NCBI GenBank assembly: GCA_905182355.1
Contig: CAJJBH010000011.1
Location: 1 to 64,000 of the forward strand
DNA: 64,000 nucleotides
DNA from: an uncultured Paracoccaceae bacterium
GTDB taxonomy: Bacteria; Pseudomonadota; Alphaproteobacteria; Rhodobacterales; Rhodobacteraceae
Reading direction: 5' to 3'
In this document: positions 46,095-56,166 of the stretch, piece by piece
Numbering within the stretch: position 1 is the stretch's first letter
Layout of the letters: every line of letters starts with the position of its first letter
The notes under the pieces: generated by a model
The model's database searches: none
What the model saw: only the letters and a program-made list of their open reading frames with translations
What the model was told of the DNA's origin: nothing
Program-made: the position numbers and the translations under genes

Positions 46095-47563
46095 GGACGT
46101 TGACCAACAGCGCGACCAGCACCGTCTGGGGTCGGTAACAACGCGTGGGCCGTTGCAACAACGTTAAGGGCCGCAACAATCCCCTCACTCGGGTCACAAG
46201 GGCGACGGTCTTTCAAACTGACGTGCAACAAGAAATGTTCACCTGTCGCCAGCAAACGATCCCCTTCATACATTTCGTGCCACAGGTGCATCTTCTTACC
46301 TGCACCCATTAACACTTGAGTACGGATTTCGATCAGCGTTCCAGCAAGGGCTTCGTCGACATGGCGAATGTGGGTTTCCGCGGTGAAGTAACTGCCACCA
46401 GTTGCGATATATGTCGCATCACAGCCGACCATTTCCATAAAACGATCCGTCGCATCACCAAAGGCTTGCAGGTATTTGGCTTCGTTCATGTGACCATTAT
46501 AATCAGTCCAATCCAGCGGAACGGCGCGACGCACAGTCACCAATGGCTGCGAAACGTCGTCCAGATCAGCAACACTTGCACCCAGTTGCGTCCCACGACG
46601 CAACAACGCATCATGACCCTTTAGCGTCGCACCAGCCCCCCAGCTATTGGCCTTGAGACTGCGCAAAATGCCAACCAGATTTTCATCCCGAATGTGTTCC
46701 AGATCTCGTGCGCTTAAATCACCCGACTGCGTATCACATTGATCACCAACCATTTCGACAAACTCGTCCGTCAGATCAGGCACATCCATCAGCTTGGTCC
46801 AGGGCCATTTCAGGCAGGGACCAAACATCGCCAACATGGCACGCATACCGCCCTCGCCACCGGCCAAATGAAAGGTCTGCATAGTCCCCATCTGCGCCCA
46901 ACGTAGGCCGGGCCCATAAGCAATCGCCGCATCCAATTCCTCGGCGGTGGCAACACCATCTTTAAGCAGCCACAAGGCCTCGCGCCACAATGCTTCTTGC
47001 AAGCGATCAGACAAGAACCCTTCGATTTCGACCCGGCAATGCAACGGATGCATCCCGATTGAAGCATAGATTTCACGCGCAGTTTCGATATGGGCGGGGT
47101 CGGTCTGCTGCCCCGCAACCAGTTCGACCAAAGGCAACAAATACACAGGATTGAACGGATGCCCGACAATCAACCGCTCTGGGTGCGCCATCTTGGCCTG
47201 CAAGTCTGTCGGCATAATGCCTGAGGTGGACGATGCAATCAGGCCGTCAGTGTTGACCGCTTCAACTTCTGCGTAAACCGCATGTTTGATTTCCACCCGC
47301 TCTGGAACAGCCTCAACTATAAATGCAGCGCCCTGCGCGGCCTCGGCAATTGTTTTGCAAAACTGCATCTGCCCTTCGTCGGGCATGACGACATCCGTAA
47401 GCCCCGGCAAAGCACGGCGCGCGTTCTCCATGACGGCACCAATCTTGCGCTCTGATTCAGGATCAGGATCGTAAATACGTACGTCCCACCCATTCATCAA
47501 GAAACGCGCAGCCCATCCGCCACCAATCACACCACCACCAATAATCGCTGCTGTCTTTGTCAT
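46091..47563 (-). CDS. lcdH: L-carnitine 3-dehydrogenase fused to a hot-dog thioesterase
   Basis: 490 residues in two parts. The N-terminal ~320 residues are a 3-hydroxyacyl-CoA dehydrogenase-like NAD enzyme: GGGVIGGGWAARF and the segment HPFNPVYLLPLVELV mark carnitine dehydrogenases, which oxidise carnitine to 3-dehydrocarnitine. The C-terminal ~150 residues (from TVRRAVPLDWTDYNGHMNEAKYL) are a hot-dog thioesterase, in other bacteria a separate gene for betainyl-CoA. The ATG at 47563 overlaps the lipocalin stop, with AAGGA upstream; a GTG one codon earlier exists. The fusion puts two steps of the route in one protein. Confidence 0.9.
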   Translation of the reverse strand: MTKTAAIIGGGVIGGGWAARFLMNGWDVRIYDPDPESERKIGAVMENARRALPGLTDVVMPDEGQMQFCKTIAEAAQGAAFIVEAVPERVEIKHAVYAEVEAVNTDGLIASSTSGIMPTDLQAKMAHPERLIVGHPFNPVYLLPLVELVAGQQTDPAHIETAREIYASIGMHPLHCRVEIEGFLSDRLQEALWREALWLLKDGVATAEELDAAIAYGPGLRWAQMGTMQTFHLAGGEGGMRAMLAMFGPCLKWPWTKLMDVPDLTDEFVEMVGDQCDTQSGDLSARDLEHIRDENLVGILRSLKANSWGAGATLKGHDALLRRGTQLGASVADLDDVSQPLVTVRRAVPLDWTDYNGHMNEAKYLQAFGDATDRFMEMVGCDATYIATGGSYFTAETHIRHVDEALAGTLIEIRTQVLMGAGKKMHLWHEMYEGDRLLATGEHFLLHVSLKDRRPCDPSEGIVAALNVVATAHALLPTPDGAGRAVGQRP

Positions 47564-48090
47564 CACTTTGTCCTTTGTAGTCGGCTGATGTCCCAGCCGT
47601 AGAATGTTAAAATCTTTGTTGCCGCTATGTAGCGATCAGGGCTGGGTTTGGGTTTACGATCCAACACATAGCCAACTTTGCCCGAAGGGGTACCAAGGAC
47701 CGCCGTGCGAAACCCCTCGTCCACCCACATGACCACCAATGGCTCGCCTTTTTCGGGGTGCAGCACAGCCGACCCACTGTAAGCATAGGTTTTTGGGCCA
47801 TCAGCACCCAACATCACCATGCGAAAAGTCATTGGATCATACGAAACTGCAAGCGCTTCACGCGCAGGGATTTTGCCCGTTTCATTTAAACGTGCAACCA
47901 CATGCCAATTGCCTGAAAAGCGCAGAGGGTCAAAACGTGTGGTTGCGCCGATATTGGCCGACGGATCGCGGGCTGTCACACCCGACCCTGAAGTAGGCGC
48001 GTTAGGTTCGCACCCCGTCAAAACCCCAACAGCCAATGCACCAACCAAATACCGACGCAATACCGACGCAATACCGACGTTGCGCTTCAC
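47563..48090 (-). CDS. lipocalin-like lipoprotein in the carnitine operon
   Basis: 175 residues. Near the N-terminus the lipobox GVLTGC marks a lipidated cysteine; the mature part begins the lipocalin pattern FSGNWHVVARLNE and later has DRKPKPSPDRY. Blc-like lipocalins bind fatty acids or lipids in the outer membrane; why one is in a carnitine operon is unclear. The GTG start overlaps the BKACE stop, with GAAAGG directly adjacent, an unusually tight site. Codons 4-15 are built from an 11-bp tandem repeat. Confidence 0.75.
   Translation of the reverse strand: MKRNVGIASVLRRYLVGALAVGVLTGCEPNAPTSGSGVTARDPSANIGATTRFDPLRFSGNWHVVARLNETGKIPAREALAVSYDPMTFRMVMLGADGPKTYAYSGSAVLHPEKGEPLVVMWVDEGFRTAVLGTPSGKVGYVLDRKPKPSPDRYIAATKILTFYGWDISRLQRTK
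48048..48080. repeat. 11-bp tandem repeat, three copies, in the lipocalin gene
   Basis: Unit AATACCGACGC (plus strand) occurs three times head to tail; the third copy ends in T instead of C. Since 11 is not a multiple of 3, gain or loss of one unit shifts the reading frame between the GTG start and the lipobox. Confidence 0.85.
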
Positions 48091-49001
48091 CCTTTCGGGA
48101 CTTGTTTGGTCAGCCCCAATTTGACTCGCACTTCTGCCGCACCAATCACCCGTGCACCCATATTTTCGATGATGGTGCCGGCACGTTCAACCAACTGCCA
48201 GTTTTCAGCCAGCACACCTTTGTCCAGCCACAAATTGTCCTCAAGCCCCACACGTACATTGCCCCCTGCCAAAACGGATGCGGCAACATAGGCCATCTGA
48301 TTGCGCCCCAACCCGAAGGCCGAAAATGTCCAATCGTCAGGCACATTGTTGACCATTGCCATCAGCGTATTCAGATCATCTGGCGCACCCCAAGGGACAC
48401 CCATGCACAGCTGAACCAACGCCGGGGCGTCCAACACGCCATCGGTAACCAATTGTTTTGCAAACCATAAATGGCCTGTATCAAATGCCTCGATCTCTGG
48501 CTTGACGCCCAGCGCTGTCATCATGCTGCCCATCGCCTTCAACATCCCAGGCGTGTTGGTCATCACATAATCGGCTTCGGCAAAGTTCATCGTCCCGCAA
48601 TCCAGCGTGCAAATTTCTGGCAGACATTCCGCAATGTGCGCAACCCGTTCCGTTGCCCCCACCATGTCGGTTCCGGCAGCATTCAATGGCAGCGGTGCCT
48701 CAGGTGATCCAAAGATCATATCGCCGCCCATACCCGCCGTCAGGTTCAACACCAGATCGATGTCTGCATCGCGAATACGGTCCGTAACCTCCCGATAATA
48801 TTGAAGATCTCGGGACGGCGCACCGGTCTCAGGGTCCCGCACGTGGCAATGAACAACAGCCGCACCCGCCTTACCCGCAGCGATCGCACTGTCCGCAATT
48901 TGTTTAGGGGACCGCGGTACATGGGGGCTGCGATCTTGGGTTCCACCTGATCCAGTCACCGCACATGTAATGAAAACTTCTTTGTTCATAGCCAATGGCA
49001 T
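48087..49001 (-). CDS. BKACE-family 3-keto acid cleavage enzyme (dehydrocarnitine)
   Basis: 304 residues of the beta-keto acid cleavage enzyme family (DUF849), zinc-dependent TIM barrels that split a 3-keto acid with acetyl-CoA. The metal ligands appear as VVHCHVRDP (paired His) and the later Glu-rich region with GLEDNLW. In carnitine users this enzyme cleaves 3-dehydrocarnitine to acetoacetate and betainyl-CoA. The ATG at 49001 has GGGAG upstream. First gene of the leftward operon, 34 bp from the divergent regulator. Confidence 0.9.
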   Translation of the reverse strand: MPLAMNKEVFITCAVTGSGGTQDRSPHVPRSPKQIADSAIAAGKAGAAVVHCHVRDPETGAPSRDLQYYREVTDRIRDADIDLVLNLTAGMGGDMIFGSPEAPLPLNAAGTDMVGATERVAHIAECLPEICTLDCGTMNFAEADYVMTNTPGMLKAMGSMMTALGVKPEIEAFDTGHLWFAKQLVTDGVLDAPALVQLCMGVPWGAPDDLNTLMAMVNNVPDDWTFSAFGLGRNQMAYVAASVLAGGNVRVGLEDNLWLDKGVLAENWQLVERAGTIIENMGARVIGAAEVRVKLGLTKQVPKG

Positions 49002-49035
49002 CGCATATCTCCCTTGCGTTTGGAGCTATAATGGG

Positions 49036-50028
49036 ATGGTTTTCGACAACAACTTGGCACAAAGCGAATCTAACTTGACGAAATCCGCAAAAATAACCTC
49101 ATCCATCGCAGTGACCGTGCTGGTTTTGGACCAAAGCAATACCCTTAGCTTTGCCGCCGCCGTCGATCCAATGCGTGCGGCAAACAGACATGCAGGGCGC
49201 AAGATATTCGACTGGAGTTTTGCCACACCACAACATCTAGACATTTCTCTGACCTCAGGCTTGCCCATATCGGCTGCGCCCTTGAACCGCGTCGGGCCGT
49301 GCGATTTCATTTTGATCGTCGCCAGTTTTGACATCGCCGCACAATCTTCCCCTGCCCTACATGCCAGCCTGCGCCGCATCGCCCATTCCGCCAAATTCGT
49401 CGCAGGTGTCGATGGTGGCCCTTGGATCATGGCCCAAGCTGGCCTTTTGGACGGCCACAGCGCCACCGTTCACTGGGAAGATATTGACGCCTTCGCAACC
49501 CAATTTCCCAATATTGACACACAAAACACCCGCTATCAGATCAGCGGCAATCGGTTGACCAGCGCAGGTGCGACGCCCACCCTTGATATGATGCTTGCCC
49601 TTATCCGCGAAACCCAAGGCGTGTTGCTTGCCAATCAGGTTGCCGCCAGTTTTATCCTTGATCAAAGTCCGGAAAGCACCGCTCCCCAATCCCGAAATCC
49701 CGAGCCATTTCGGCACAACCAGATCACGGCAAGGGTCCATCGCCTGATGGAAAGTACACTTGACGATCCAATCCCCCTAACCGCGATTGCCCAGCAGGTT
49801 GGGATCAGCCAACGTGTGCTACAACTGAATTTTCAAACACAACTGACCACCACGGCACAAAAACATTATCTTAGCCTGCGCTTGTTAGAAGCGAGGCGAC
49901 TGGTCCAAAATACGAATAACTCAATGCTTGATATCGCGTCGGTCACTGGCTTTGCCTCACAATCCAGCTTTGCACGCGCCTACTCCAAGGCCTTCGGCCA
50001 AAGCGCACGCGCGCAAAGAACAGGGTGA
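49036..50028 (+). CDS. AraC/GlxA-type regulator of carnitine use (CdhR-like)
   Basis: 330 residues: an N-terminal GATase1/DJ-1-like ligand domain (about 30-200) without an obvious catalytic Cys at the nucleophile elbow (GVDGGPW), and a C-terminal AraC helix-turn-helix pair (about 230-330, ending FASQSSFARAYSKAFGQSARAQR). This architecture and the divergent position to the carnitine genes match CdhR of Pseudomonas. The start with GGAG at 49022 is at 49036. The ligand is inferred to be carnitine or dehydrocarnitine. Confidence 0.85.
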   Translation: MVFDNNLAQSESNLTKSAKITSSIAVTVLVLDQSNTLSFAAAVDPMRAANRHAGRKIFDWSFATPQHLDISLTSGLPISAAPLNRVGPCDFILIVASFDIAAQSSPALHASLRRIAHSAKFVAGVDGGPWIMAQAGLLDGHSATVHWEDIDAFATQFPNIDTQNTRYQISGNRLTSAGATPTLDMMLALIRETQGVLLANQVAASFILDQSPESTAPQSRNPEPFRHNQITARVHRLMESTLDDPIPLTAIAQQVGISQRVLQLNFQTQLTTTAQKHYLSLRLLEARRLVQNTNNSMLDIASVTGFASQSSFARAYSKAFGQSARAQRTG

Positions 50029-51072
50029 TCAATATGGCATAGGATGCATGCGGTGGGCCGCGTCTATTTCTTTCAAAACATCATCGCTCAAAGTGATATC
50101 CACGGATGCAAGTGCCTGATCCAACTGGGCAATCGTTGTCGCGCCAAATATGACACTGCCCATGAATGGACGGGTAAAGCACCACGCCAGTGCCATATGA
50201 ACAGGATCAAGGTCATGTTTTTTGGCAATCGCCAGATACGCATCAACCGCGGCAAAGGCACGTTCCGATTTACGCCCACCCATTTCAGGGCTCAGCGTCA
50301 TCCGCGACTTGTCAGGAACTTGACCGTTCTGATATTTCCCCGTCAACAGGCCCGTCGCAAGTGGAGAGAACGACAACAACCCAACGTCTTCGTTAATGCT
50401 CACTTCGGCCAAATCCGTGTCGTACATCCGGCACAACAATGAATATTCGTTCTGGATTGTCGCCACACGCGGACCACCCGTACGTTCTGCCGCGTTCACC
50501 CATTGGGTCGTGCCCCACGCGCTTTCATTGCTAAGTCCAAAGGCACGAATGGTGCCGCGCTTGACCTCGGCTTGCAACGCCTCAAGCGTTTCTTCCATGT
50601 GCGCAAGCGTTGCTGCGCGATCCTGACCCGATGGATCGTAAGTCCAATTTTGGCGGAACATATAGCTGCCGCGGTTGGGCCAATGAAATTGATACAGATC
50701 GATGTAATCGGTCTTTAAGCGGCGCAGCGACCCTTCGATCGTTTCTTTGATCGTACCAGCAGAAATCGGCGCACCATCCCGGACATATTTGATTCCAGCG
50801 CCGGAATGTTTCGTCGCCAAAACAACACCCCTTCGGCGATTGTCACGCTCAAACCATTCGCCAATCACCTCTTCCGTGCGCCCTTGGGTTTCGGCGCTTA
50901 ACGGATTGACCGGATACATTTCTGCCGTATCAATAAAATTGATCCCCCCCTCCAAAGCGCGATCAATTTGATCATGGCCTTCCTGCATCGTGTTCTGCGT
51001 GCCCCACGTCATGGAGCCCAAACACAGTTCGGAAACTTCGATATCGGTGCGCCCAAGACGGTTCATCTTCAT
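50029..51072 (-). CDS. aldo/keto reductase
   Basis: 347 residues of the NADPH-dependent aldo/keto reductase family: N-terminal MKMNRLGRTDIEVSELCLGSM in pieces, then FIDTAEMYP (catalytic Asp and Tyr) and GVVLATKHSG (catalytic Lys). The tat-like Tas/YghZ group fits best by length and order. The ATG at 51072 is used because AAGGA lies 7 nt upstream; the frame extends to 51147 without such support. Its stop abuts the stop of the facing regulator gene. Confidence 0.88.
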   Translation of the reverse strand: MKMNRLGRTDIEVSELCLGSMTWGTQNTMQEGHDQIDRALEGGINFIDTAEMYPVNPLSAETQGRTEEVIGEWFERDNRRRGVVLATKHSGAGIKYVRDGAPISAGTIKETIEGSLRRLKTDYIDLYQFHWPNRGSYMFRQNWTYDPSGQDRAATLAHMEETLEALQAEVKRGTIRAFGLSNESAWGTTQWVNAAERTGGPRVATIQNEYSLLCRMYDTDLAEVSINEDVGLLSFSPLATGLLTGKYQNGQVPDKSRMTLSPEMGGRKSERAFAAVDAYLAIAKKHDLDPVHMALAWCFTRPFMGSVIFGATTIAQLDQALASVDITLSDDVLKEIDAAHRMHPMPY

Positions 51073-51230
51073 AGTCATATCCTTAAAATGAGTTTGATCA
51101 GAAACTAGCGTTCCACAAAAGCGCTGCAAGTGGAAACACTTGCCCAAAGTTTTGAATAGGCAGAAAGCGACTACATCCCGTCGGTTATTTCTGCGAAACT
51201 AAAATCAGGACCACGCAAGATTGGTTTAAT

Positions 51231-52454
51231 ATGCGCCTGATTATCTCCTTCGCCGCCCTTTTTCTTTCCGTGCTGTTAATGCAGCTTAGCTCGGGTGGCG
51301 TCGGCCCGCTGGATGCTTTGTCGGGCCTCAAGCTCGACTTCTCAACTCAGCAGATTGGTTTGCTTGGATCCTCCCATTTCATCGGTTTTTTTATTGGATG
51401 CTGGTGGGCGCCGCGTTTGATGGGAAGCGTTGGACATTCTCGTGCCTTCGCAGCATTTACTGCCGCAGGTGCCATCGGATTACTGGCCCATATGTTGGTG
51501 ATCAACCCGTATGCTTGGGCCCTCATGCGGATCGCCTCAGGTCTATGCGTCGCAGGCTGCTACACGGTGATCGAGGCATGGTTACAAGCCAAAGTGACAA
51601 ATGAAACTCGTGGACGCGCGATGGGCACCTACCGTATCGTCGACATGAGTGGATCATTGATGGCCCAGCTTATGATCGGCGTTTTGAGCCCTGCCAGCTA
51701 TGTGTCTTACAACCTTTTGGCCATCCTGTGCTGCGCGGCATTGCTTCCACTTACCCTCACCAAAGTCCCTCAACCCGAAACGCCAAAAGCGCCGCGACTG
51801 CGACCCATGCTGGCGTTTGAACGTTCGCCACTGGCCGCGGCAGGAGTGGTAGTCGCGGCCCTGTCAGCTGCATCTTTCCGCATGGTTGGGCCACTTTATG
51901 GCCAAGAGGTCGGGTTAAGCATCGGCCAAATAGCATGGTTTCTTTCAGCCTTTGTTTTAGGTGGCGCGTTGGCGCAATACCCCGCAGGCTGGCTGGCTGA
52001 CAAATACGATAGACGCTGGGTTTTGATCTGGTTGTCTGTCGCCGCAATGCTAAGTTGCGGTGTAACAGTGATGTCCACGGGATTTGGTACCACTGGCATC
52101 ATGATCACCGCGTTTCTCTTCGGTTTTACGTCTTTTCCGATATATTCGGTCGCAGCCGCCCACGCCCATGATTTCGCTGATGATTCCGAACGGGTAGAAC
52201 TGTCAGCCGCACTTATGTTCTTTTACGCGCTGGGTGCCATTGCGGCACCTTACGGCGCATCTGTTTTGATCAACGCATTTGGACCCTCGGCATTGTTCGT
52301 GCTGATCGCCAGCGCACATGCCCTCCTTGTCATCTTTGGTTTAACACGAATGCTTGCGCGCCCCACGCCAAGTGACAAAACTGATTATATTTACACACCA
52401 CGCACGTCATTCATTGTTGGTCGATTGAATCGCCGAAAACGTCGAAACGACTGA
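51231..52454 (+). CDS. MFS transporter
   Basis: 407-residue major facilitator with about 12 helices in two halves; the loop [12 protein letters not shown] after helix 4 and the central KAPRLRPM linker are as expected. The second half has [15 protein letters not shown], a standard MFS loop 8-9 signature. The substrate is unknown. It stands alone, 77 bp before metG and divergent from the reductase gene. Confidence 0.85.
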   Translation: MRLIISFAALFLSVLLMQLSSGGVGPLDALSGLKLDFSTQQIGLLGSSHFIGFFIGCWWAPRLMGSVGHSRAFAAFTAAGAIGLLAHMLVINPYAWALMRIASGLCVAGCYTVIEAWLQAKVTNETRGRAMGTYRIVDMSGSLMAQLMIGVLSPASYVSYNLLAILCCAALLPLTLTKVPQPETPKAPRLRPMLAFERSPLAAAGVVVAALSAASFRMVGPLYGQEVGLSIGQIAWFLSAFVLGGALAQYPAGWLADKYDRRWVLIWLSVAAMLSCGVTVMSTGFGTTGIMITAFLFGFTSFPIYSVAAAHAHDFADDSERVELSAALMFFYALGAIAAPYGASVLINAFGPSALFVLIASAHALLVIFGLTRMLARPTPSDKTDYIYTPRTSFIVGRLNRRKRRND

Positions 52455-52531
52455 TCGTTCAGGCGCACAACCACTTCCCCCTGCGCACATCGCCTGCTAT
52501 TGCAGTGCGAAACATGACCAAAGGCGCACCT

Positions 52532-54247
52532 ATGACCCGTCACCTGATCACATCAGCAATCCCCTACATCAACGGGATCAAGCATCTTGGCAATCTGATT
52601 GGCAGCCAATTGCCTGCTGACCTGTTTGCCCGTTATCAGCGTGGTCGGGGCCGTGAAGTGTTGTTCCTTTGTGCAACGGATGAACACGGCACCCCCGCCG
52701 AATTGGCTGCGGCCAAAGCAGGTAAGCCAGTCGCCGAATTCTGCGCCGAAATGCACGAAGTTCAGGCGCGGATTGCAAAAAGGTTCAAGCTGTCATTTGA
52801 TCATTTTGGGCGCTCGTCCTCGCCGCAGAACCATGCCCTCACACAACATTTCGCAGGTAAATTGCAAGAGGCTGGATTGATCCGCGAAGTCAGCGAAAAA
52901 CAAGTTTACTCAAATGCCGATGGTCGGTTCCTACCTGATCGCTACATCGAAGGCACCTGCCCAAATTGCGGATACGACAAAGCACGTGGCGATCAATGCG
53001 AAAACTGCACCAAGCAACTTGATCCAACCGATTTGCTGGAACCACGCAGTGCAATTTCCGGGTCTACAGATTTAGAAGTGCGCGAAACCAAACACCTATT
53101 CCTGCGTCAATCGACCATGCGTGACCAACTGGATGCATGGATCAACTCCAAAACCGATTGGCCTATACTGACCACATCAATTGCCAAAAAATGGCTGCAT
53201 GACGGTGACGGCCTGCGCGATCGTGGCATTACGCGCGATCTTGACTGGGGCATCCCTGTGAAAAATGGCGACGCCGAATGGCCCGGTATGGAAGGCAAAG
53301 TCTTTTACGTCTGGTTTGACGCGCCCATCGAGTACATCGCTTGCGCTGGTGAATGGGCCGAAGCCAATGGACTGCAAGACAGCGATTGGGAACGTTGGTG
53401 GCGTACAGACAAAGGGGCCGATGACGTTAGCTACACCCAATTTATGGGTAAGGATAACGTGCCATTTCATACCCTTAGCTTCCCCGCCACAATACTTGGA
53501 TCAGGCGAGCCGTGGAAATTGGTCGATCACCTAAAATCATTTAATTACCTGAATTATGACGGCGGCCAATTTTCGACCAGCCAAGGGCGCGGTATATTTA
53601 TGGACCAAGCGCTTGAGCTGTTGCCACCAGATTACTGGCGTTGGTGGTTGCTAAGCCATGCACCCGAAAGTTCGGACAGCGAATTCACATGGGCCAAATT
53701 CCAACAATCGACCAACAAAGATCTAGCTGACGTTTTGGGCAACTTTGTATCTCGCGTGACCAAATTCTGCCGTGCCAAATTTTCGGAGGCATTGCCGACA
53801 GGCGGTGAAAACGGCCCTGATGAAATCGCGTTGATCGCCGACCTTCAGGAACGGTTAGCGCGCTATGAAACACACATGGAAGCCATTGAAGTACGCAAAG
53901 CTGCGGCAGAACTGCGCGCAATTTGGGTCGCTGGCAACGAATACCTGCAAGCAACCGCGCCTTGGACAACATTCAAAACTGACCCAGAAAAGGCTGCGGT
54001 TCAAATTCGTTTGGCCCTAAACCTGATCCCATTTTATGCAACGTTATCTGCACCATTCATCCCAGACGCCGCCGAAAATATGCACGAAAACATGGGCACC
54101 CATCCAGAATGGCCAACCGATGTAAGTGTGGCGTTAAGCGCATTGCCAGCAGGACACCCGTTTACTGTTCCAGATGTATTGTTCGCTAAGATCACTGATG
54201 AGGATCGTGAAGCTTGGGAAATTCAGTTTGCGGGAATCCGCGAATGA
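52532..54247 (+). CDS. metG: methionyl-tRNA synthetase
   Basis: 571 residues, class I synthetase of the MetG1 type. The HIGH signature appears as [11 protein letters not shown]; the zinc-ribbon cysteines are in [17 protein letters not shown]; the KMSKS equivalent is FSTSQGRG, a variant usual in this subgroup. The ATG at 52532 is preceded by AAGG; the frame starts at 52505 but the extra nine codons are not conserved-looking. Confidence 0.95.
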   Translation: MTRHLITSAIPYINGIKHLGNLIGSQLPADLFARYQRGRGREVLFLCATDEHGTPAELAAAKAGKPVAEFCAEMHEVQARIAKRFKLSFDHFGRSSSPQNHALTQHFAGKLQEAGLIREVSEKQVYSNADGRFLPDRYIEGTCPNCGYDKARGDQCENCTKQLDPTDLLEPRSAISGSTDLEVRETKHLFLRQSTMRDQLDAWINSKTDWPILTTSIAKKWLHDGDGLRDRGITRDLDWGIPVKNGDAEWPGMEGKVFYVWFDAPIEYIACAGEWAEANGLQDSDWERWWRTDKGADDVSYTQFMGKDNVPFHTLSFPATILGSGEPWKLVDHLKSFNYLNYDGGQFSTSQGRGIFMDQALELLPPDYWRWWLLSHAPESSDSEFTWAKFQQSTNKDLADVLGNFVSRVTKFCRAKFSEALPTGGENGPDEIALIADLQERLARYETHMEAIEVRKAAAELRAIWVAGNEYLQATAPWTTFKTDPEKAAVQIRLALNLIPFYATLSAPFIPDAAENMHENMGTHPEWPTDVSVALSALPAGHPFTVPDVLFAKITDEDREAWEIQFAGIRE

Positions 54248-54332
54248 TGTGTTGAAGATACGGGTGAATTAAATGGCACTAATTTGCGCCAAATAGTTTA
54301 ATCTGTGCACAAATCTCTTTTGAGGACCCAAG

Positions 54333-54986
54333 ATGATGACACCAATTCTGTACTCATTTAGGCGGTGCCCCTACGCGATGCGTGCGCGATTTGCTTTGGT
54401 GTCTTCAAAAACAAACGTCATACTGCGTGAAATAAAGTTACGAGAAAAACCTGAACAGTTTTTGGATATTTCTCCCTCCGCGACAGTCCCTTGCCTGCTC
54501 ACCCAAGACGATGTGATCGACGAAAGTTTAGACATCATGAAATGGGCCCTAGCCCAAAATGATCCGGACGGATTGTTAGACATGCCAGATATTGGGTGGT
54601 CACTAATTGACCAAACTGATGGCCCTTTCAAACAGGCTTTGGATCGCACAAAATACGCTGCAAGATACCCAGACCACAATCCACAAGATCAACGTGCTAT
54701 CGCAGCCGCGTTTTTAACAACGTTAGATCAACGGATTGATCATTGGATTTTTGGACGCCCAAGTATTGCCGATTTTGCAATTCTGCCTTTCGTGCGGCAA
54801 TTCGCTTTCATCGACAAGGCGTGGTTTGATGACCAGCCTTGGCCAGATCTTCAGATTTGGTTGAACAATTTCATAGCCTCCGACAATTTCGAAAAAATCA
54901 TGATAAAATATGAACAATGGCACGAAGGTGATCCCGAAACGTTGTTTCGAAATATGGTTGATGCGAAGTGTCAGCTGAGACCCTAA
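54333..54986 (+). CDS. glutathione S-transferase domain protein
   Basis: 217 residues with a thioredoxin-like N-terminal domain starting FRRCPYAMRARFAL (CPYA active-site-like motif) and the glutathione-contacting segment SATVPCLL, then an all-helical C-terminal half. The substrate is unknown. Base composition is AT-richer than the housekeeping genes around it. It overlaps the next, frameshifted gene by 19 bp, which suggests the two once worked together. Confidence 0.82.
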   Translation: MMTPILYSFRRCPYAMRARFALVSSKTNVILREIKLREKPEQFLDISPSATVPCLLTQDDVIDESLDIMKWALAQNDPDGLLDMPDIGWSLIDQTDGPFKQALDRTKYAARYPDHNPQDQRAIAAAFLTTLDQRIDHWIFGRPSIADFAILPFVRQFAFIDKAWFDDQPWPDLQIWLNNFIASDNFEKIMIKYEQWHEGDPETLFRNMVDAKCQLRP

Positions 54987-56166
54987 AATGCGACGTGCTA
55001 ATTGTTGGTGGAGGCCCCGCCGGCCTGTCTGTTGCAGCAGCTTTGCCCGACAACGTGTCCTCCATTGTCGTTCACCAAGATGCAGAAATCGGCAAGCCTG
55101 TTCGCACAAGCGGAGGGTGTTGGTTGGCCGATGTGAAACAACTGGGTATTCCCCCTGACTTCTACCAAATCATTGATCAGTTGGACATTTACTCTGACAC
55201 CCAAGAGGCTCACTTTAAGATCAATAATGACAAATTGGTAGTTTTGAACATTACAGATCTATACCAATGGTTGGCGCGTAAATCTGAAAAGAAGCGACGG
55301 CAATTGCTGTTGGCAACCAAATTTCTCGAAACACAGCAAACAAAAGATGGCCAATACCTTTCAACAATTAGGTCGCGAAACACATCGGCATCTCAAATTG
55401 AATCAACGTATATCATAGACGCATCGGGGGTTCGGTGTTCCGTCCTGCATAGCCTTGGAGTAAAGGATAAATCCATTCGTACGGGGGGCGGTATTGAATA
55501 TGAATATCAAATTGGCTCAAACAAAAAAGACCACGCAATTCTGTTTGTTGGATCTTCTGTTTTAGCTGGTTACGGATGGGTGTTCCCAACAGCTGATGGA
55601 AAATTGCGCGTCGGAGTGGGTGTCCTTCGCCCCGACACCCCCGTTTCACCAAAGACTCTCATGACGAATTTCTTGAACTCACCAGATGTCAACGAGTTGG
55701 TTTGGACTTAACTGGAGATTACGTTGTGAACGCTGGGACGTTGCCATCCATCGCCTACGATCCACAGCTGGTGTTTGGAAATGTAATTCGCGTAGGCGAC
55801 TCTGCCAATTTTGCGACTCCAACCGTAGGAGAAGGTATTCGCATTTGCATCGAGCGCGGCAACGATTTGGGTATAGCACTAGGCGAAGCCATCGATACGC
55901 AAAATCCAGCCCCCCTAAAACGTTTTGAAGCTGCCTGCAAAAAACAATTTAATACAAACTACTATTTTGGAAACATCGCAAATCAACGGTTCTCACAATA
56001 CGACGCTGATGATTGGGACAAAAGCATCCATCACATTAAATATTTATCAGAACGTCATCTTGTTGCGCTTTTGAGAAGTGAGTTTAACATTTTCATGGTT
56101 TTTCAAGCTGTGTTCAAAATGCTGAAACAGAAACTTTTAAGAAAAAACAATAGCCATGATATGTAA
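54968..56166 (+). pseudogene. FAD-dependent oxidoreductase, frameshifted
   Basis: The first part (247 codons from a GTG at 54968) has the dinucleotide-binding motif VLIVGGGPAGLSVAAAL and continues through GYGWVFPTADGKLRVGVGVL, as in geranylgeranyl-reductase-type flavoproteins. It stops at 55709. The second part, in the -1 frame from about 55690, resumes with DLTGDYVVNAGTLP and VGDSANFATPTVGEGIRIC, the family's C-terminal FAD-contacting segment. One gene of about 400 codons broken by a single frameshift near 55690-55702 explains this; a sequencing error or programmed frameshift would be alternatives. Confidence 0.82.
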
